From an uncultured Streptococcus sp. (lineage in GTDB: Bacteria > Bacillota > Bacilli > Lactobacillales > Streptococcaceae), in assembly GCA_934229725.1 (NCBI GenBank), contig CAKQDX010000009.1, forward strand, positions 31,974 through 95,973: a stretch of DNA of 64,000 bases. Reading direction: 5' to 3'. A program made the translations under genes and the position numbers. Shown in pieces: positions 1 through 8,994 of this stretch. Position 1 is the stretch's first letter, and each line of letters opens with the position of its first letter. The notes beneath the pieces were generated by a model that had not been told where the DNA came from, did not search any database, and saw only the letters and a list, made by a program, of their open reading frames with translations.

Positions 1-1
1 A

Positions 2-292
2 TTAATGGTTGACCTTTCTAATGTTGCTTCTTCTGTGGTTTTAGGTGTGGAGTTGTCTGGAAATAACGAAGATACATGGTTTTCTGTAGATAACTCAGAT
101 GTTTCAGAGAGTTATCTTCTTTCAAAAACAAAAAAATCAAAATACTCCTTAGATCTTTCAGATAAAACGAGAACGACTCAAATTACCATTGCACAATCTT
201 CGAAAGTAACCATAAAGATAAATGGTGAGTCGCTTGATTTGTCTCAATTAGATAAAAACACACCTAGTTACCTAACTTTAAAAATTCAATAG
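2..292 (+). CDS. RodZ-like cell-shape/cell-wall regulator, C-terminal part (truncated by window start)
   Basis: Only the last 96 or so codons are present; the frame is open to the left edge, so the first in-window ATG (position 5) need not be the start. The visible part is a hydrophilic, serine/threonine-rich, beta-type segment ending in LTLKIQ. It resembles the extracytoplasmic DUF4115 domain that follows the HTH and membrane segments of RodZ-like proteins. It sits 12 bp upstream of pgsA, the usual streptococcal order. The HTH part, which would prove the assignment, is outside the window. Confidence 0.65.
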   Translation, partial: LMVDLSNVASSVVLGVELSGNNEDTWFSVDNSDVSESYLLSKTKKSKYSLDLSDKTRTTQITIAQSSKVTIKINGESLDLSQLDKNTPSYLTLKIQ

Positions 293-304
293 AATCGAGA
301 AGAA

Positions 305-847
305 ATGTTCAAAAAAGAAAATTTACCTAATCTGCTAACCCTTGCTAGAATCATTTTAATCCCTGTATTTTTAGTGATGACATCACTTGCTAGAAATAAC
401 GTAATGCATATTGCTGCAGCGATTGTTTTCGCAATTGCAAGTTTTACAGATTATTTAGATGGGTATTTGGCAAGAAAGTGGCATGTTGTTACTAATTTTG
501 GAAAATTTGCTGATCCATTGGCAGATAAGATGTTGGTGATGTCAGCTTTTATTATGCTTGTTGGTATTAATCAAGCACCTGCATGGGTTGTTTCAGTTAT
601 TATTTGTCGAGAGCTAGCTGTTACAGGTCTCCGTCTTCTATTAGTTGAAAACGGGGGGACGGTTCTTGCTGCGGCTATGCCTGGTAAGATAAAAACAGTG
701 ACACAGATGCTATCTATTATTTTATTATTGTGTCATGTGAATCTTATAGGAACGATTATGCTTTATGTAGCTTTATTCTTTACGATTTACTCAGGATATG
801 ATTATTTCAAAGGTGCAGGATTCTTATTTAGAGACACTTTTAAGTAG
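305..847 (+). CDS. pgsA: CDP-diacylglycerol--glycerol-3-phosphate 3-phosphatidyltransferase
   Basis: Transfers the phosphatidyl group from CDP-diacylglycerol to glycerol-3-phosphate in the membrane, the committed step to phosphatidylglycerol and cardiolipin. At 180 aa it has the normal length. The CDP-alcohol phosphatidyltransferase signature is complete: D49, D52, G53, A56, R57, G66, D70 and D74 with family spacing. Several hydrophobic segments surround it. It lies between the RodZ-like gene and the ECF transporter genes, all on the same strand with short gaps, so co-transcription is likely. Confidence 0.96.
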   Translation: MFKKENLPNLLTLARIILIPVFLVMTSLARNNVMHIAAAIVFAIASFTDYLDGYLARKWHVVTNFGKFADPLADKMLVMSAFIMLVGINQAPAWVVSVIICRELAVTGLRLLLVENGGTVLAAAMPGKIKTVTQMLSIILLLCHVNLIGTIMLYVALFFTIYSGYDYFKGAGFLFRDTFK

Positions 848-859
848 TACGATAAACCA

Positions 860-1690
860 ATGATTGAAATAAAAAATTTAAAGTTTAAATATAATCAAGA
901 CCAGACATCTTATATTCTTGATGATGTGTCGTTTCACGTGAAACCTGGAGAGTGGCTATCCATTGTTGGTCATAATGGTTCCGGAAAATCCACGACAGCA
1001 CGTCTTATTGATGGACTACTGGTGGCTGAATCAGGTCATATTATTGTCGATGGTCAAGAATTAACAGAAGAGAATGTCTGGGATATTCGTGATAAGATTG
1101 GTATGGTCTTTCAAAATCCAGATAATCAATTTGTTGGGGCAACTGTTGAAGATGATGTTGCTTTTGGTCTTGAAAATAAAGGTATTCCCTATGAAGAAAT
1201 GGTTTCAAGAGTTCAAGAGGCTCTGGAATTTGTAGGGATGTCAGAATTTAAGGATAGAGAGCCAGCTAGATTATCTGGGGGGCAAAAACAACGTGTGGCT
1301 ATTGCAGGTATTGTAGCTATGAGACCATCAATTTTGATTTTGGATGAGGCAACTAGCATGCTTGACCCAGAAGGTCGCCAGGAATTGATTCAATCTATTA
1401 AAGCTATTCGTAAAGAATACGGCATGACTGTTTTATCAATTACTCATGATCTTGATGAGGTGACAATGAGTGACCGTGTTTTGGTTTTGAAGAAAGGTAA
1501 AGTGGAGTCTATTTCAAGTCCTCGTGAACTATTTAGTAGGGGCTCAGAATTGGTTGATTTAGGTTTGGATATCCCTTTCAGTGCATTATTAACTCAAAAG
1601 CTAAGAAATAAAGGTCTGATAGATTGTGAAGACTATCTGACAGAAAAGGAATTGGTAGAACAATTATGGGAATCTCTCTCGAAAATGTAA
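860..1690 (+). CDS. ecfA1: ECF transporter ATP-binding subunit EcfA1
   Basis: One of two ATPases that drive the shared energy-coupling-factor module for vitamin and micronutrient uptake; substrate-binding S components are encoded elsewhere. The 276 aa contain Walker A GHNGSGKST (37-45), a Q-loop FQNPDNQF, the signature LSGGQKQR near 140, Walker B ILILDEATSMLDP near 160 and an H-loop SITHD near 197. The 3' end overlaps ecfA2 by 25 bp, suggesting translational coupling. Order A1-A2-T is the standard Firmicutes arrangement. Confidence 0.95.
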   Translation: MIEIKNLKFKYNQDQTSYILDDVSFHVKPGEWLSIVGHNGSGKSTTARLIDGLLVAESGHIIVDGQELTEENVWDIRDKIGMVFQNPDNQFVGATVEDDVAFGLENKGIPYEEMVSRVQEALEFVGMSEFKDREPARLSGGQKQRVAIAGIVAMRPSILILDEATSMLDPEGRQELIQSIKAIRKEYGMTVLSITHDLDEVTMSDRVLVLKKGKVESISSPRELFSRGSELVDLGLDIPFSALLTQKLRNKGLIDCEDYLTEKELVEQLWESLSKM

Positions 1691-2508
1691 GTTATACCTA
1701 TCAAGCGGGTACTCCTTTTGAGGGGCGTGCCCTTTTTGATATGACAACCACAATAAAAGATGGTTCATATACAGCCTTTATTGGGCATACAGGAAGTGGT
1801 AAGTCAACCATCATGCAGTTGTTGAACGGACTTTATTTACCAACTAGCGGTCACGTCCAAGTTGATGACACTATTATAACTAGTCAATCCAAAAATAAGG
1901 AAATAAAGCCAATCCGTAAAAAGGTCGGGTTAGTTTTTCAATTTCCAGAAAGTCAATTATTTGCAGAAACTGTTTTAGAAGATGTTGCTTTTGGACCTCA
2001 GAACTTTGGCGTTTCTAAAGAGGAGGCAGAGCAGCGTGCTGTTGAGAGTTTAAAATTAGTTGGTCTTCCAGAGGAGTTTTATAAACAGAATCCTTTTGAT
2101 TTATCAGGAGGACAAATGCGACGTGCTGCTATAGCGGGTATTCTGGCTATGCAACCAGATATTCTAGTGTTGGATGAACCTACTGCTGGTCTTGATCCTC
2201 AGGGACGAAAGGAATTAATGACACTATTTAAACAATTACACCTTTCTGGAATGACAATTGTCTTAGTGACCCACCTGATGGATGATGTTGCTGATTACGC
2301 AACAGCTGTAAACGTTATGGAAAAAGGACATTTAGTATTGTCAGGAGCTCCTAAAGAAGTTTTCCAACAGGTCACCTTACTTAGAGAGAAGCAATTAGGC
2401 GTTCCAAAAATTACAGAGTTTGCGTTACAGCTACAGAAAAAAGGTTATCACTTTGAAAGTCTTCCCATTACAATGGAGGAATTCGTAGAGGTATTAGCTA
2501 ATGGATAA
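1666..2508 (+). CDS. ecfA2: ECF transporter ATP-binding subunit EcfA2
   Basis: Second ATPase of the ECF module, expected to form a heterodimer with EcfA1 on the coupling helices of EcfT. The 280 aa include Walker A GHTGSGKST near 40, signature LSGGQMRR, Walker B ILVLDEPTAGLDP and H-loop LVTHLMDD. The ATG lies inside the end of ecfA1, and the stop overlaps the ecfT start by 8 bp. This leaves a tightly coupled three-gene unit with no internal promoter space. Confidence 0.95.
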   Translation: MGISLENVSYTYQAGTPFEGRALFDMTTTIKDGSYTAFIGHTGSGKSTIMQLLNGLYLPTSGHVQVDDTIITSQSKNKEIKPIRKKVGLVFQFPESQLFAETVLEDVAFGPQNFGVSKEEAEQRAVESLKLVGLPEEFYKQNPFDLSGGQMRRAAIAGILAMQPDILVLDEPTAGLDPQGRKELMTLFKQLHLSGMTIVLVTHLMDDVADYATAVNVMEKGHLVLSGAPKEVFQQVTLLREKQLGVPKITEFALQLQKKGYHFESLPITMEEFVEVLANG

Positions 2509-3295
2509 GTTAATTATTGGACGTTATATTGTCGGAAACTCTTTCATACACAGATTAGATCCTAGAAGTAAATTATTAGCCATGTTTGTTTACATTGTTA
2601 TTATCTTTTGGGCCAATAATCCTTTGACTTATGTCATTATAACCCTTTTTACACTTTTCTTGGTTATCTTATCTAAGATTAAGCTTGGTTTTTTTCTAGG
2701 TGGTATTAAACCAATGATTTGGATTATTTTATTCTCTACGCTGTTTCAAGTTTTTTTCAATACAAAAGGGAATGTGCTTTGGTCTATCGGCTTTTTAAAG
2801 ATTACTGAGGTTGGTTTAAATCAAGGCTGGATGATTTTTCTTAGATTTATTCTTATTATTAGTTTTTCTACTTTGCTTACTCTAACGACAACACCTTTAA
2901 GCTTATCTGACGCCGTTGAATCTCTTTTAAAACCTATGACTGTTTTTAAAGTACCAGCACACGAAATTGGGTTAATGTTATCTTTAAGTTTACGTTTTGT
3001 ACCAACTTTGATGGATGATACGATGCGAATTATGAATGCTCAAAAGGCGCGTGGAGTTGACTTTGGTGAAGGAAATATTATTCAAAAGGTACGCTCAATT
3101 ATACCAATATTAATTCCTTTGTTTGCATCTAGCTTCAAACGGGCAGATGCTCTGGCGATTGCTATGGAAGCACGAGGCTATCAAGGTGGCGACGGCCGAA
3201 CAAAATATCGTCGACTTTCATGGAATGGCCGAGATACTTTATCCATTGTTGCTATTTTAGCTTTGGGGTTAATACTTTTTTATCTTAAGAGTTAA
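2501..3295 (+). CDS. ecfT: ECF transporter transmembrane subunit EcfT
   Basis: Membrane scaffold that links the two ATPases to interchangeable S components. The 264 aa have about five to six hydrophobic segments. The two cytoplasmic coupling motifs with the family Ala-Arg-Gly core are visible in AQKARG and AMEARG. The gene overlaps ecfA2 by 8 bp and is followed by a palindrome and a strong terminator, marking the end of this operon. Confidence 0.95.
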   Translation: MDKLIIGRYIVGNSFIHRLDPRSKLLAMFVYIVIIFWANNPLTYVIITLFTLFLVILSKIKLGFFLGGIKPMIWIILFSTLFQVFFNTKGNVLWSIGFLKITEVGLNQGWMIFLRFILIISFSTLLTLTTTPLSLSDAVESLLKPMTVFKVPAHEIGLMLSLSLRFVPTLMDDTMRIMNAQKARGVDFGEGNIIQKVRSIIPILIPLFASSFKRADALAIAMEARGYQGGDGRTKYRRLSWNGRDTLSIVAILALGLILFYLKS

Positions 3296-3341
3296 GTGGT
3301 TAATATAGATAAACTAGGTCTTAAGACCTAGAACCATTGAA

Positions 3342-3368
3342 AGAACGCCCAAGTTGGCGTTCTTTTTC
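3342..3368 (+). terminator. Rho-independent terminator after ecfT
   Basis: Perfect 8-bp stem AGAACGCC/GGCGTTCT with a 6-nt loop followed by a T-rich run. A separate perfect 18-bp palindrome lies just upstream at 3314-3331. Confidence 0.9.
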
Positions 3369-3593
3369 GTCTAATCCCAAACTGCCTGTAATATTTTTAA
3401 TATCCCTAACAAGTGGATGTTATATTTGCACGGTATGATAGTTACATGGTTATAGTTCTTCAGCTTAATCTGGAATGAAAAATTCCCATATAGACTAAGC
3501 CATTTTATTTGCCTATTAGTCATCACCAAATAAAATAATAAAATATCATTGGCTAATATGGACTGAACTATAGATAGATAAAGGAGCATCATC

Positions 3594-4184
3594 ATGCAAA
3601 CAAAGAATACATCTAACACTAAAAAATTGGGTCTTTTTGGACTTGTTACAGTGGCAACGCTTGGAGCAACAGCTTTAGCTAATGCAGAAACTTACACAGT
3701 TCAAAAAGGTGATACCCTTTCAGCTATTGCCAAGAAGAACGGTACTACTGTAGATGAAATTGTTTCAAAAAATGGCATTCAAGATGCCAATAAGATTTCT
3801 GTAGGTCAAAATTTAACAATTAATGAAACCACAGAAGAGACTACTGAAGCCTCAGCTACGCCAACTACAACTGAAGCAGTTGCTGAATCAGCACAATCAG
3901 CACAATCGGCAGAGTCTACACAAAGTGAAAGTACTCAAACAACAAATACAAGTCTTTCTTCTTCAGAGGCAGCTGCCAAGGAAGAAATTGCTCAACGTGA
4001 GTCAAGCGGTAGCTATACAGCTCAAAATGGCCAATATTATGGTCGTTATCAATTGGCTTCCTCATATTTGAATGGGGACCTATCTCCTGAAAATCAAGAG
4101 AGGGTAGCGGATAATTATGTAGCAAGCCGTTATGGTTCATGGACTGCAGCTCTAGCTTTCTGGAATGCTAACGGTTGGTATTAA
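3594..4184 (+). CDS. Secreted LysM-domain cell-wall protein with C-terminal lysozyme-like domain
   Basis: Predicted exported peptidoglycan-binding protein of 196 aa. Residues 1-31 form a signal peptide with probable cleavage after ANA. Residues about 32-77 are one LysM domain (TYTVQKGDTLSAIAKKNG). A Ser/Thr/Glu/Gln-rich linker runs to about 123. The last 65 residues (REIAQRESSG-like start, GRYQL, final WNANGWY) look like a minimal lysozyme/transglycosylase fold. The start is chosen by the SD AAAGGAG 8 nt upstream. It is followed by its own terminator and by a second gene of similar architecture. Enzymatic activity is not proven by sequence. Confidence 0.85.
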   Translation: MQTKNTSNTKKLGLFGLVTVATLGATALANAETYTVQKGDTLSAIAKKNGTTVDEIVSKNGIQDANKISVGQNLTINETTEETTEASATPTTTEAVAESAQSAQSAESTQSESTQTTNTSLSSSEAAAKEEIAQRESSGSYTAQNGQYYGRYQLASSYLNGDLSPENQERVADNYVASRYGSWTAALAFWNANGWY

Positions 4185-4246
4185 GCTAAATGACTTTATT
4201 TTAATGAATTGTGAGGAAACTAGCTAAAACCTCATACAAATATGAA

Positions 4247-4274
4247 GAAAATGCCAGATTCTTGGCATTTTTTT
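4247..4274 (+). terminator. Rho-independent terminator after the LysM gene
   Basis: Stem AAATGCCA/TGGCATTT with a 6-nt loop and a run of seven T. Confidence 0.9.
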
Positions 4275-4293
4275 ATTTAAATGATAAATCATT

Positions 4294-4313
4294 GTAACAT
4301 TAGACACATTACA
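4294..4313. promoter_or_regulatory. Possible WalR (VicR)-like half-site pair upstream of the surface protein gene
   Basis: Read on the minus strand this stretch contains TGTAAT and TGTTAC, both fitting the WalR half-site TGTWAH, but separated by 8 instead of the usual 5 bp. Downstream genes encode cell-wall proteins, the typical WalR targets. The spacing is atypical, so this is only a candidate. Confidence 0.3.
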
Positions 4314-4376
4314 AATAATGCACAGTAATATTACTAAGTTATGATGAATGTGGCTAGAATAAACTAGGAGGGATTT

Positions 4377-5060
4377 ATGTTTAAAAAAAGTTATAAAGGA
4401 CGTCGTGTCAAATTAGCAGCAAAAAAATCATTGACAGTGCCAGTAGCAATTGTAACAAGTTTTATTGTCGTTTTGGCAGTATCTCTTTCTACACTAATCA
4501 ATAAGGGATTGGTTAATGCATTCTCGGATTCTGTTACACCGACTCCTTCACCAACGTCAACAGCGACAGAATCAACAGCAGATTTAGTCAAATCATCAAC
4601 TATTAGCTCCAGCAAAGAGAAAAAAGCTAACAAAGAAAATGTTGAAGAAAGTAAGCCTCAATCTGAGACAACGAGTGAAACAGTAGAAACACCTCAACAG
4701 TCTCAGTCAGAGACTGTTACAACAAGTACTGAAACTACACCGACTCCAGATAAAGGGACAGCACCTGCAGTTGCTGCGAGTGGTAATAGCTCAGTTATCC
4801 TTTCGAATGGTAATACTGCAGGAGAAATCGGCTCTTACGCCGCAGCACAAATGGCTGCTGCCACTGGCGTCCCTCAGTCAACTTGGGAGTCAATTATTGC
4901 GCGTGAGTCAAACGGTGATCATACCGCAGCAAATGGTTCAGGAGCATCAGGCCTTTTCCAAACAATGCCAGGATGGGGTTCAACAGCAACCGTTGAGGAC
5001 CAAATTCAATCGGCTTTGAATGCCTATAACGCTCAAGGATTGTCAGCTTGGAATTACTAA
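4377..5060 (+). CDS. Membrane-anchored/secreted transglycosylase-like surface protein (Apf/IsaA-like)
   Basis: The 227 aa begin with a basic stretch and a hydrophobic segment (about 21-43) that could be an anchor or signal. A low-complexity Ser/Thr/Pro/Glu-rich spacer follows to about 150. The C-terminal domain is lysozyme-like, with the recognisable IIARESNGD, ASGLFQTMPGWG and final AWNY, as in aggregation-promoting-factor and IsaA/SceD-type proteins. The catalytic-type Glu is in ARESNG. It is probably a peptidoglycan remodelling enzyme at the cell surface. The SD AGGAGG lies 6 nt upstream. The preceding gene ends in a related domain, so the two may be functional partners. Confidence 0.82.
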   Translation: MFKKSYKGRRVKLAAKKSLTVPVAIVTSFIVVLAVSLSTLINKGLVNAFSDSVTPTPSPTSTATESTADLVKSSTISSSKEKKANKENVEESKPQSETTSETVETPQQSQSETVTTSTETTPTPDKGTAPAVAASGNSSVILSNGNTAGEIGSYAAAQMAAATGVPQSTWESIIARESNGDHTAANGSGASGLFQTMPGWGSTATVEDQIQSALNAYNAQGLSAWNY

Positions 5061-5071
5061 GAAATTAAAGA

Positions 5072-5099
5072 AGTTGGGAGGAGACTCCCAGCTTTTTAT
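5072..5099 (+). terminator. Rho-independent terminator after the surface protein gene
   Basis: A 9-bp stem (AGTTGGGAG/CTCCCAGCT, one G-T pair) with a 3-4-nt loop, followed by TTTTTATT. Confidence 0.88.
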
Positions 5100-5189
5100 T
5101 CTAGATGTAAGTAAGAGTCGTTTTATAGGGTTTTAGATTAGATTGTAACTATTATTAGGTAGGAATAGGCCTTTCTGTTATAATAGAAA

Positions 5190-6914
5190 ATGAAAGGTTT
5201 GACAATGAAACAAATATTTAAATCAAGAGAGAGATTGTGGGTTAGTCTTTTTATTATTGTTTTTGCTATATTACTGGTCATGCCACAGCTATTTACTAGA
5301 AAAGTCATTTTAGGATCAGATTCTATATTTCACTATAACAGGTTTTATGAAGCTGCTATGCAATTAAAGAATGGTAATTTTTCTTACTTTCTATCTTTGT
5401 ATGGTTTTCAACAGTCTGGACGTATTGTTAATGCCCTATATGGCCCTTTTTTTGCCTATTTACAAGGAGGACTTATTTTAATAAGTGGTACTTGGTTCCG
5501 TTATCAGATTGTTTCTAGGGTATTGTTACATATATTGGCTGAGTCTTCAATGTATGCGTTACTTAAGCAGTGTAAAGTTAAGACAAGCATTGCTTTGTCA
5601 CTAGGTTTACTATATGCAACGACATTCTCTATTCAATATTGGACTATGCGTCAAGGCTTTTCTAGTTGGGGAGCTGCTCTATTACCCTACTGTTTCATTC
5701 CTGCCATTCATTATGTATTTTATCAACGAGTAGATCAAGTTAGACTAGCCTTATCTATGGCATTGATTTTTCAGGTTCACGTACTCAGTGCTTTGATGCT
5801 AGTGATGATGTATCTTCCTTTTTACATTTACACTTTTGTAAAGGTAACTGCTTCTAAAAAAAAGGAAACAATTGTTAAAGTCTTAATAGCAGTTATTCTT
5901 TTTCTTTTATTGACTGTAAATGTATGGGGGGTACTCCTCTATTTAAGAGGTGCGAATCATCTCTTAGATCCATTTATCAATAGGGAGATAGGTAAGAATG
6001 GAATTGATGGGACAGCAAGATATTGGCTATACACTCCAATATCCTTAATGGTTTTACTCATTTTACAGTTTATTTACGCTATTGCAAATTGGAAAAAACT
6101 AGCAAGATGGAAACGAATACTACATTTTATTTATTTTGTTTTCTTCTTTTTATCGACAGGTCTTTTTCCGTGGCAGTATCTGGTAGAAAATGGAAATACT
6201 TTTGCTGAGTTGATTCAATTCCCATTTCGCTTTTTTGTTCCAGCTACTATATTGCTGTTGGCGATTACAGGGTTGACTGTCACACGTTTTGTAAATTGGC
6301 GAAAAAGTATTGCTGTTTTATTATTTGCCTTTGCAGGGGTTGGTCTAATTCAAAATATAATGGATACTACAGATCGTGTAAAGAGTGCAGCTCAAGATGG
6401 TGAACTTATTTCCATTGTTAAACATACTTACGTTGAAGGAGATTACCAGACGATAAGTCTTACCATGAATGACAGTGACCTGTCACAGTTTTTAAATTTA
6501 GTTGTCAAACCCACACCAGATTATGTACCTATCTATGGGACAATAGGTAAGCAAAACACTTATGATCTTTATTATGAAAACATTGTTACGAATCAAAGAA
6601 CCGAAAAGTTAATTGAAGATAACTACCTCGTATTAACTTGGCAAGCTGATGAAGGGGAAGAATTGAATCTACCTATAGTTGTATATAAAGATTCCATCTT
6701 GACACTAAATGGTAAAGAACTAGACAAGGATGACTATAAGTTGTCAACGATTGGTACGCCGACCGTTTCATCGCAAGAAGGAAAAAATAAACTTGAGTTA
6801 CGGTATCAAGAACCAGAATGGATATTTGTAGCAATAAGTGCCCCACTTATAGTTCTAGGAATAATAAGTTTACAGTGGATTTACATAAAAGTTAAAACAC
6901 AGAAGGTTGCCTAA
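5190..6914 (+). CDS. Large polytopic membrane protein, possible GT-C/YfhO-like glycosyltransferase
   Basis: The 574 aa contain a dozen or so hydrophobic segments. An early extracytoplasmic loop carries the acidic motif GSDSIFHYNRF, reminiscent of the catalytic loop of GT-C membrane glycosyltransferases. About 150 residues after the main membrane block look like an outer beta domain, followed by a final membrane segment. Its substrate cannot be read. A TATAAT box at 5179-5184 puts the transcription start at about 5190-5191. Hence either translation begins leaderless at 5190, or at ATG 5205 behind a short AAGG. The 3' end runs into a terminator hairpin. It is monocistronic. Confidence 0.6.
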   Translation: MKGLTMKQIFKSRERLWVSLFIIVFAILLVMPQLFTRKVILGSDSIFHYNRFYEAAMQLKNGNFSYFLSLYGFQQSGRIVNALYGPFFAYLQGGLILISGTWFRYQIVSRVLLHILAESSMYALLKQCKVKTSIALSLGLLYATTFSIQYWTMRQGFSSWGAALLPYCFIPAIHYVFYQRVDQVRLALSMALIFQVHVLSALMLVMMYLPFYIYTFVKVTASKKKETIVKVLIAVILFLLLTVNVWGVLLYLRGANHLLDPFINREIGKNGIDGTARYWLYTPISLMVLLILQFIYAIANWKKLARWKRILHFIYFVFFFLSTGLFPWQYLVENGNTFAELIQFPFRFFVPATILLLAITGLTVTRFVNWRKSIAVLLFAFAGVGLIQNIMDTTDRVKSAAQDGELISIVKHTYVEGDYQTISLTMNDSDLSQFLNLVVKPTPDYVPIYGTIGKQNTYDLYYENIVTNQRTEKLIEDNYLVLTWQADEGEELNLPIVVYKDSILTLNGKELDKDDYKLSTIGTPTVSSQEGKNKLELRYQEPEWIFVAISAPLIVLGIISLQWIYIKVKTQKVA

Positions 6915-6928
6915 AGGGAACCTTTTTG
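6903..6928 (+). terminator. Terminator overlapping the stop codon of the membrane protein gene
   Basis: AAGGTT/AACCTT stem with an inner CC/GG extension and a T5 tail. The hairpin includes the last codons of the gene. Confidence 0.75.
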
Positions 6929-6953
6929 CATTATTTTTTAATCATGATATAAT
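6926..6953 (+). promoter_or_regulatory. Promoter of mnmA
   Basis: TTGCAT (-35) and a perfect TATAAT (-10, 6948-6953) separated by 16 bp. The leader of about 100 nt contains small inverted repeats such as TCAAAT/ATTTGA. Confidence 0.6.
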
Positions 6954-7058
6954 TAAGCTTGCGTGCTTTTACGCTTCAAAATCGACCTTCAAATCGATAT
7001 TTGAGTAACTAGACCCTTCAAGTCTATGTTAAATTTTATTTGATGGGAGGAGTTATCA

Positions 7059-8180
7059 ATGACTGATAATTCAAAAACACGTGTTGTTGTCGGTATGAGT
7101 GGTGGCGTTGATTCATCAGTGACAGCCTTACTTTTAAAAGAGCAAGGTTATGATGTAATTGGTGTTTTCATGAAAAACTGGGATGACACAGATGAATTTG
7201 GTGTGTGTACAGCAACCGAAGATTATAAAGATGTAGCAGCAGTAGCTGATCAGATTGGTATTCCGTATTACTCTGTCAACTTTGAGAAAGAGTACTGGGA
7301 TCGTGTATTTGAGTATTTCCTTGCAGAATACCGCGCAGGTCGTACCCCTAATCCAGACGTTATGTGTAATAAGGAAATCAAGTTCAAGGCTTTCCTAGAC
7401 TACGCTATGACATTGGGAGCAGACTACGTGGCTACAGGACATTATGCTCAAGTTGTTCGCGATGAAGACGGCATTATCCATATGTTGCGTGGTGCAGATA
7501 ACAATAAAGATCAAACCTACTTCCTTAGTCAGCTTTCGCAAGAGCAGTTGCAGAAAACGATGTTTCCATTAGGACATCTACAAAAGCCAGAAGTTCGTGA
7601 GATTGCTGAACGTGCAGGTCTTGCAACAGCCAAGAAAAAGGATTCGACAGGAATTTGTTTTATTGGTGAGAAAAACTTTAAAGAGTTTCTTAGCCAATAC
7701 TTGCCAGCTCAAAAAGGTCGTATGATGACTGTCGATGGTCGTGACATGGGCGAGCATAACGGACTCATGTATTACACCATTGGTCAACGTGGTGGTATGG
7801 GCATTGGTGGCCAAAAAGGTGGCGATAATGCTCCTTGGTTTGTAGTTGGGAAAGATCTTTCGAAAAATATTCTTTACGTGGGTCAAGGTTTCCACCATGA
7901 GTCATTGATGTCAACTTCTCTTGACGCTTCAATGATTCACTTTACTCGAGATATGCCAGAAAACTTTGAAATGGAGTGTACAGCAAAATTCCGTTATCGT
8001 CAACCTGATAGTAAAGTTACTGTAAAGGTTAAGGGTGAGAAAGCAGAGGTTATTTTTGCTGAACCTCAGCGTGCGATTACACCTGGTCAAGCCGTTGTAT
8101 TCTATGATGGTCAGGAATGTTTGGGTGGCGGTATTATTGACCAAGCCTATAAAGACGGAAAAGTATGTCAGTATATCTAA
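7059..8180 (+). CDS. mnmA: tRNA-specific 2-thiouridylase MnmA
   Basis: Inserts sulfur at C2 of wobble uridine 34 in tRNA for Lys, Glu and Gln. The 373 aa show the PP-loop SGGVDS (14-19), the catalytic nucleophile Cys103 in DVMCNKE and the second catalytic Cys200 in DSTGICFIG. The length is normal. SD GGGAGGAG precedes the ATG. A partner enzyme for the other modification of the same nucleotide, mnmG, lies one gene downstream, so this segment holds much of the U34 pathway. Confidence 0.97.
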   Translation: MTDNSKTRVVVGMSGGVDSSVTALLLKEQGYDVIGVFMKNWDDTDEFGVCTATEDYKDVAAVADQIGIPYYSVNFEKEYWDRVFEYFLAEYRAGRTPNPDVMCNKEIKFKAFLDYAMTLGADYVATGHYAQVVRDEDGIIHMLRGADNNKDQTYFLSQLSQEQLQKTMFPLGHLQKPEVREIAERAGLATAKKKDSTGICFIGEKNFKEFLSQYLPAQKGRMMTVDGRDMGEHNGLMYYTIGQRGGMGIGGQKGGDNAPWFVVGKDLSKNILYVGQGFHHESLMSTSLDASMIHFTRDMPENFEMECTAKFRYRQPDSKVTVKVKGEKAEVIFAEPQRAITPGQAVVFYDGQECLGGGIIDQAYKDGKVCQYI

Positions 8181-8199
8181 CTGGAGTTAAGTAATAACG

Positions 8200-8811
8200 A
8201 TGAGTTCCCAATTTTTTTATGCATTTATGGCATTTTTCGCTATAATGAACCCAATTTCAAATCTTCCTGCTTACATGGCTTTAGTAGCAGATGATAGTCA
8301 AAAAATTTCACGAAAAATTGCTTTTAGGAGTCTTTTGATTGCCTTTGTTATTGTAACTGTTTTTATCTTTTCAGGAGATTTCATTTTTAAAGTATTTGGA
8401 ATTACAATTGTTTCTTTCAGAATTGCTGGTGGAATATTAGTGGCTGTTATCGGTTATCATATGATTAATGGTAATCATTCACCTAGCTATAAAGGAATGG
8501 AGCAGCAAGCAGTAAATTCAGATCCAATGGCTATTGCTATTTCTCCTCTTGCAATGCCACTTTTTGCAGGACCAGGTACAATTACAACTGCCTTAAGTCT
8601 GGCTAATGGAGGCTTGCAGAATCAACTGATAACAATAGTTGCCTTTGCTTTTTTATGTGTCATCACGTATCTCCTTTTAAGAAGTGCAAAACAAATTGCT
8701 GAATTTTTGGGAGAAAATTTGATGAAAATTATAACGAAATTGATGGGACTATTACTATTTTCAATAGGTATCCAGATGATTATCACTAGTGTTCAGTCAT
8801 TAATCAAATAG
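8200..8811 (+). CDS. MarC-family integral membrane protein
   Basis: The 203 aa have about six hydrophobic segments and the MarC/UPF0056 features AIMNPISNLPAYM near the N-terminus and PLAMPLFAGPGTITT in the middle. The family is widespread but its transport role is unsettled. Sitting 19 bp after mnmA without a terminator between, it may share that transcript. The next promoter begins right after its stop codon. Confidence 0.85.
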   Translation: MSSQFFYAFMAFFAIMNPISNLPAYMALVADDSQKISRKIAFRSLLIAFVIVTVFIFSGDFIFKVFGITIVSFRIAGGILVAVIGYHMINGNHSPSYKGMEQQAVNSDPMAIAISPLAMPLFAGPGTITTALSLANGGLQNQLITIVAFAFLCVITYLLLRSAKQIAEFLGENLMKIITKLMGLLLFSIGIQMIITSVQSLIK

Positions 8812-8820
8812 TGATTTGAA

Positions 8821-8848
8821 TTGACAAAATGATTTGATTTGATACAAT
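8821..8848 (+). promoter_or_regulatory. Promoter of mnmG
   Basis: Perfect TTGACA, 16-bp spacer and TACAAT with an extended TG motif (TGATACAAT). It predicts a leader of about 140 nt before the MnmG start chosen here. Confidence 0.75.
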
Positions 8849-8994
8849 AACTTTAACAATAGTCATGATGGTCAAAGCTCATGGAAATTGTGCGTTTTTT
8901 GCGTACAGTTTTCTGGAGTTTTGGCTATTTTTGTAGAAAAGATAACAAAGAAAGGATAAGGCAGCTGATTGTAAGTCACTGCATGAATCTAAAA

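Noticed and set aside
1666..1690. Frameshift between ecfA1 and ecfA2
   Set aside because: Both proteins are full length with their own starts; the 25-bp overlap is normal for this operon.
3371..3619. Minus-strand 82-codon frame upstream of the LysM gene
   Set aside because: Low-complexity hydrophobic translation, no SD, and it overlaps the start and promoter region of a clear gene.
8881..8994. Extra N-terminal 38 residues of MnmG
   Set aside because: The upstream codons do not resemble the family and precede the conserved MSYEF-type start that gives the standard 633 aa.
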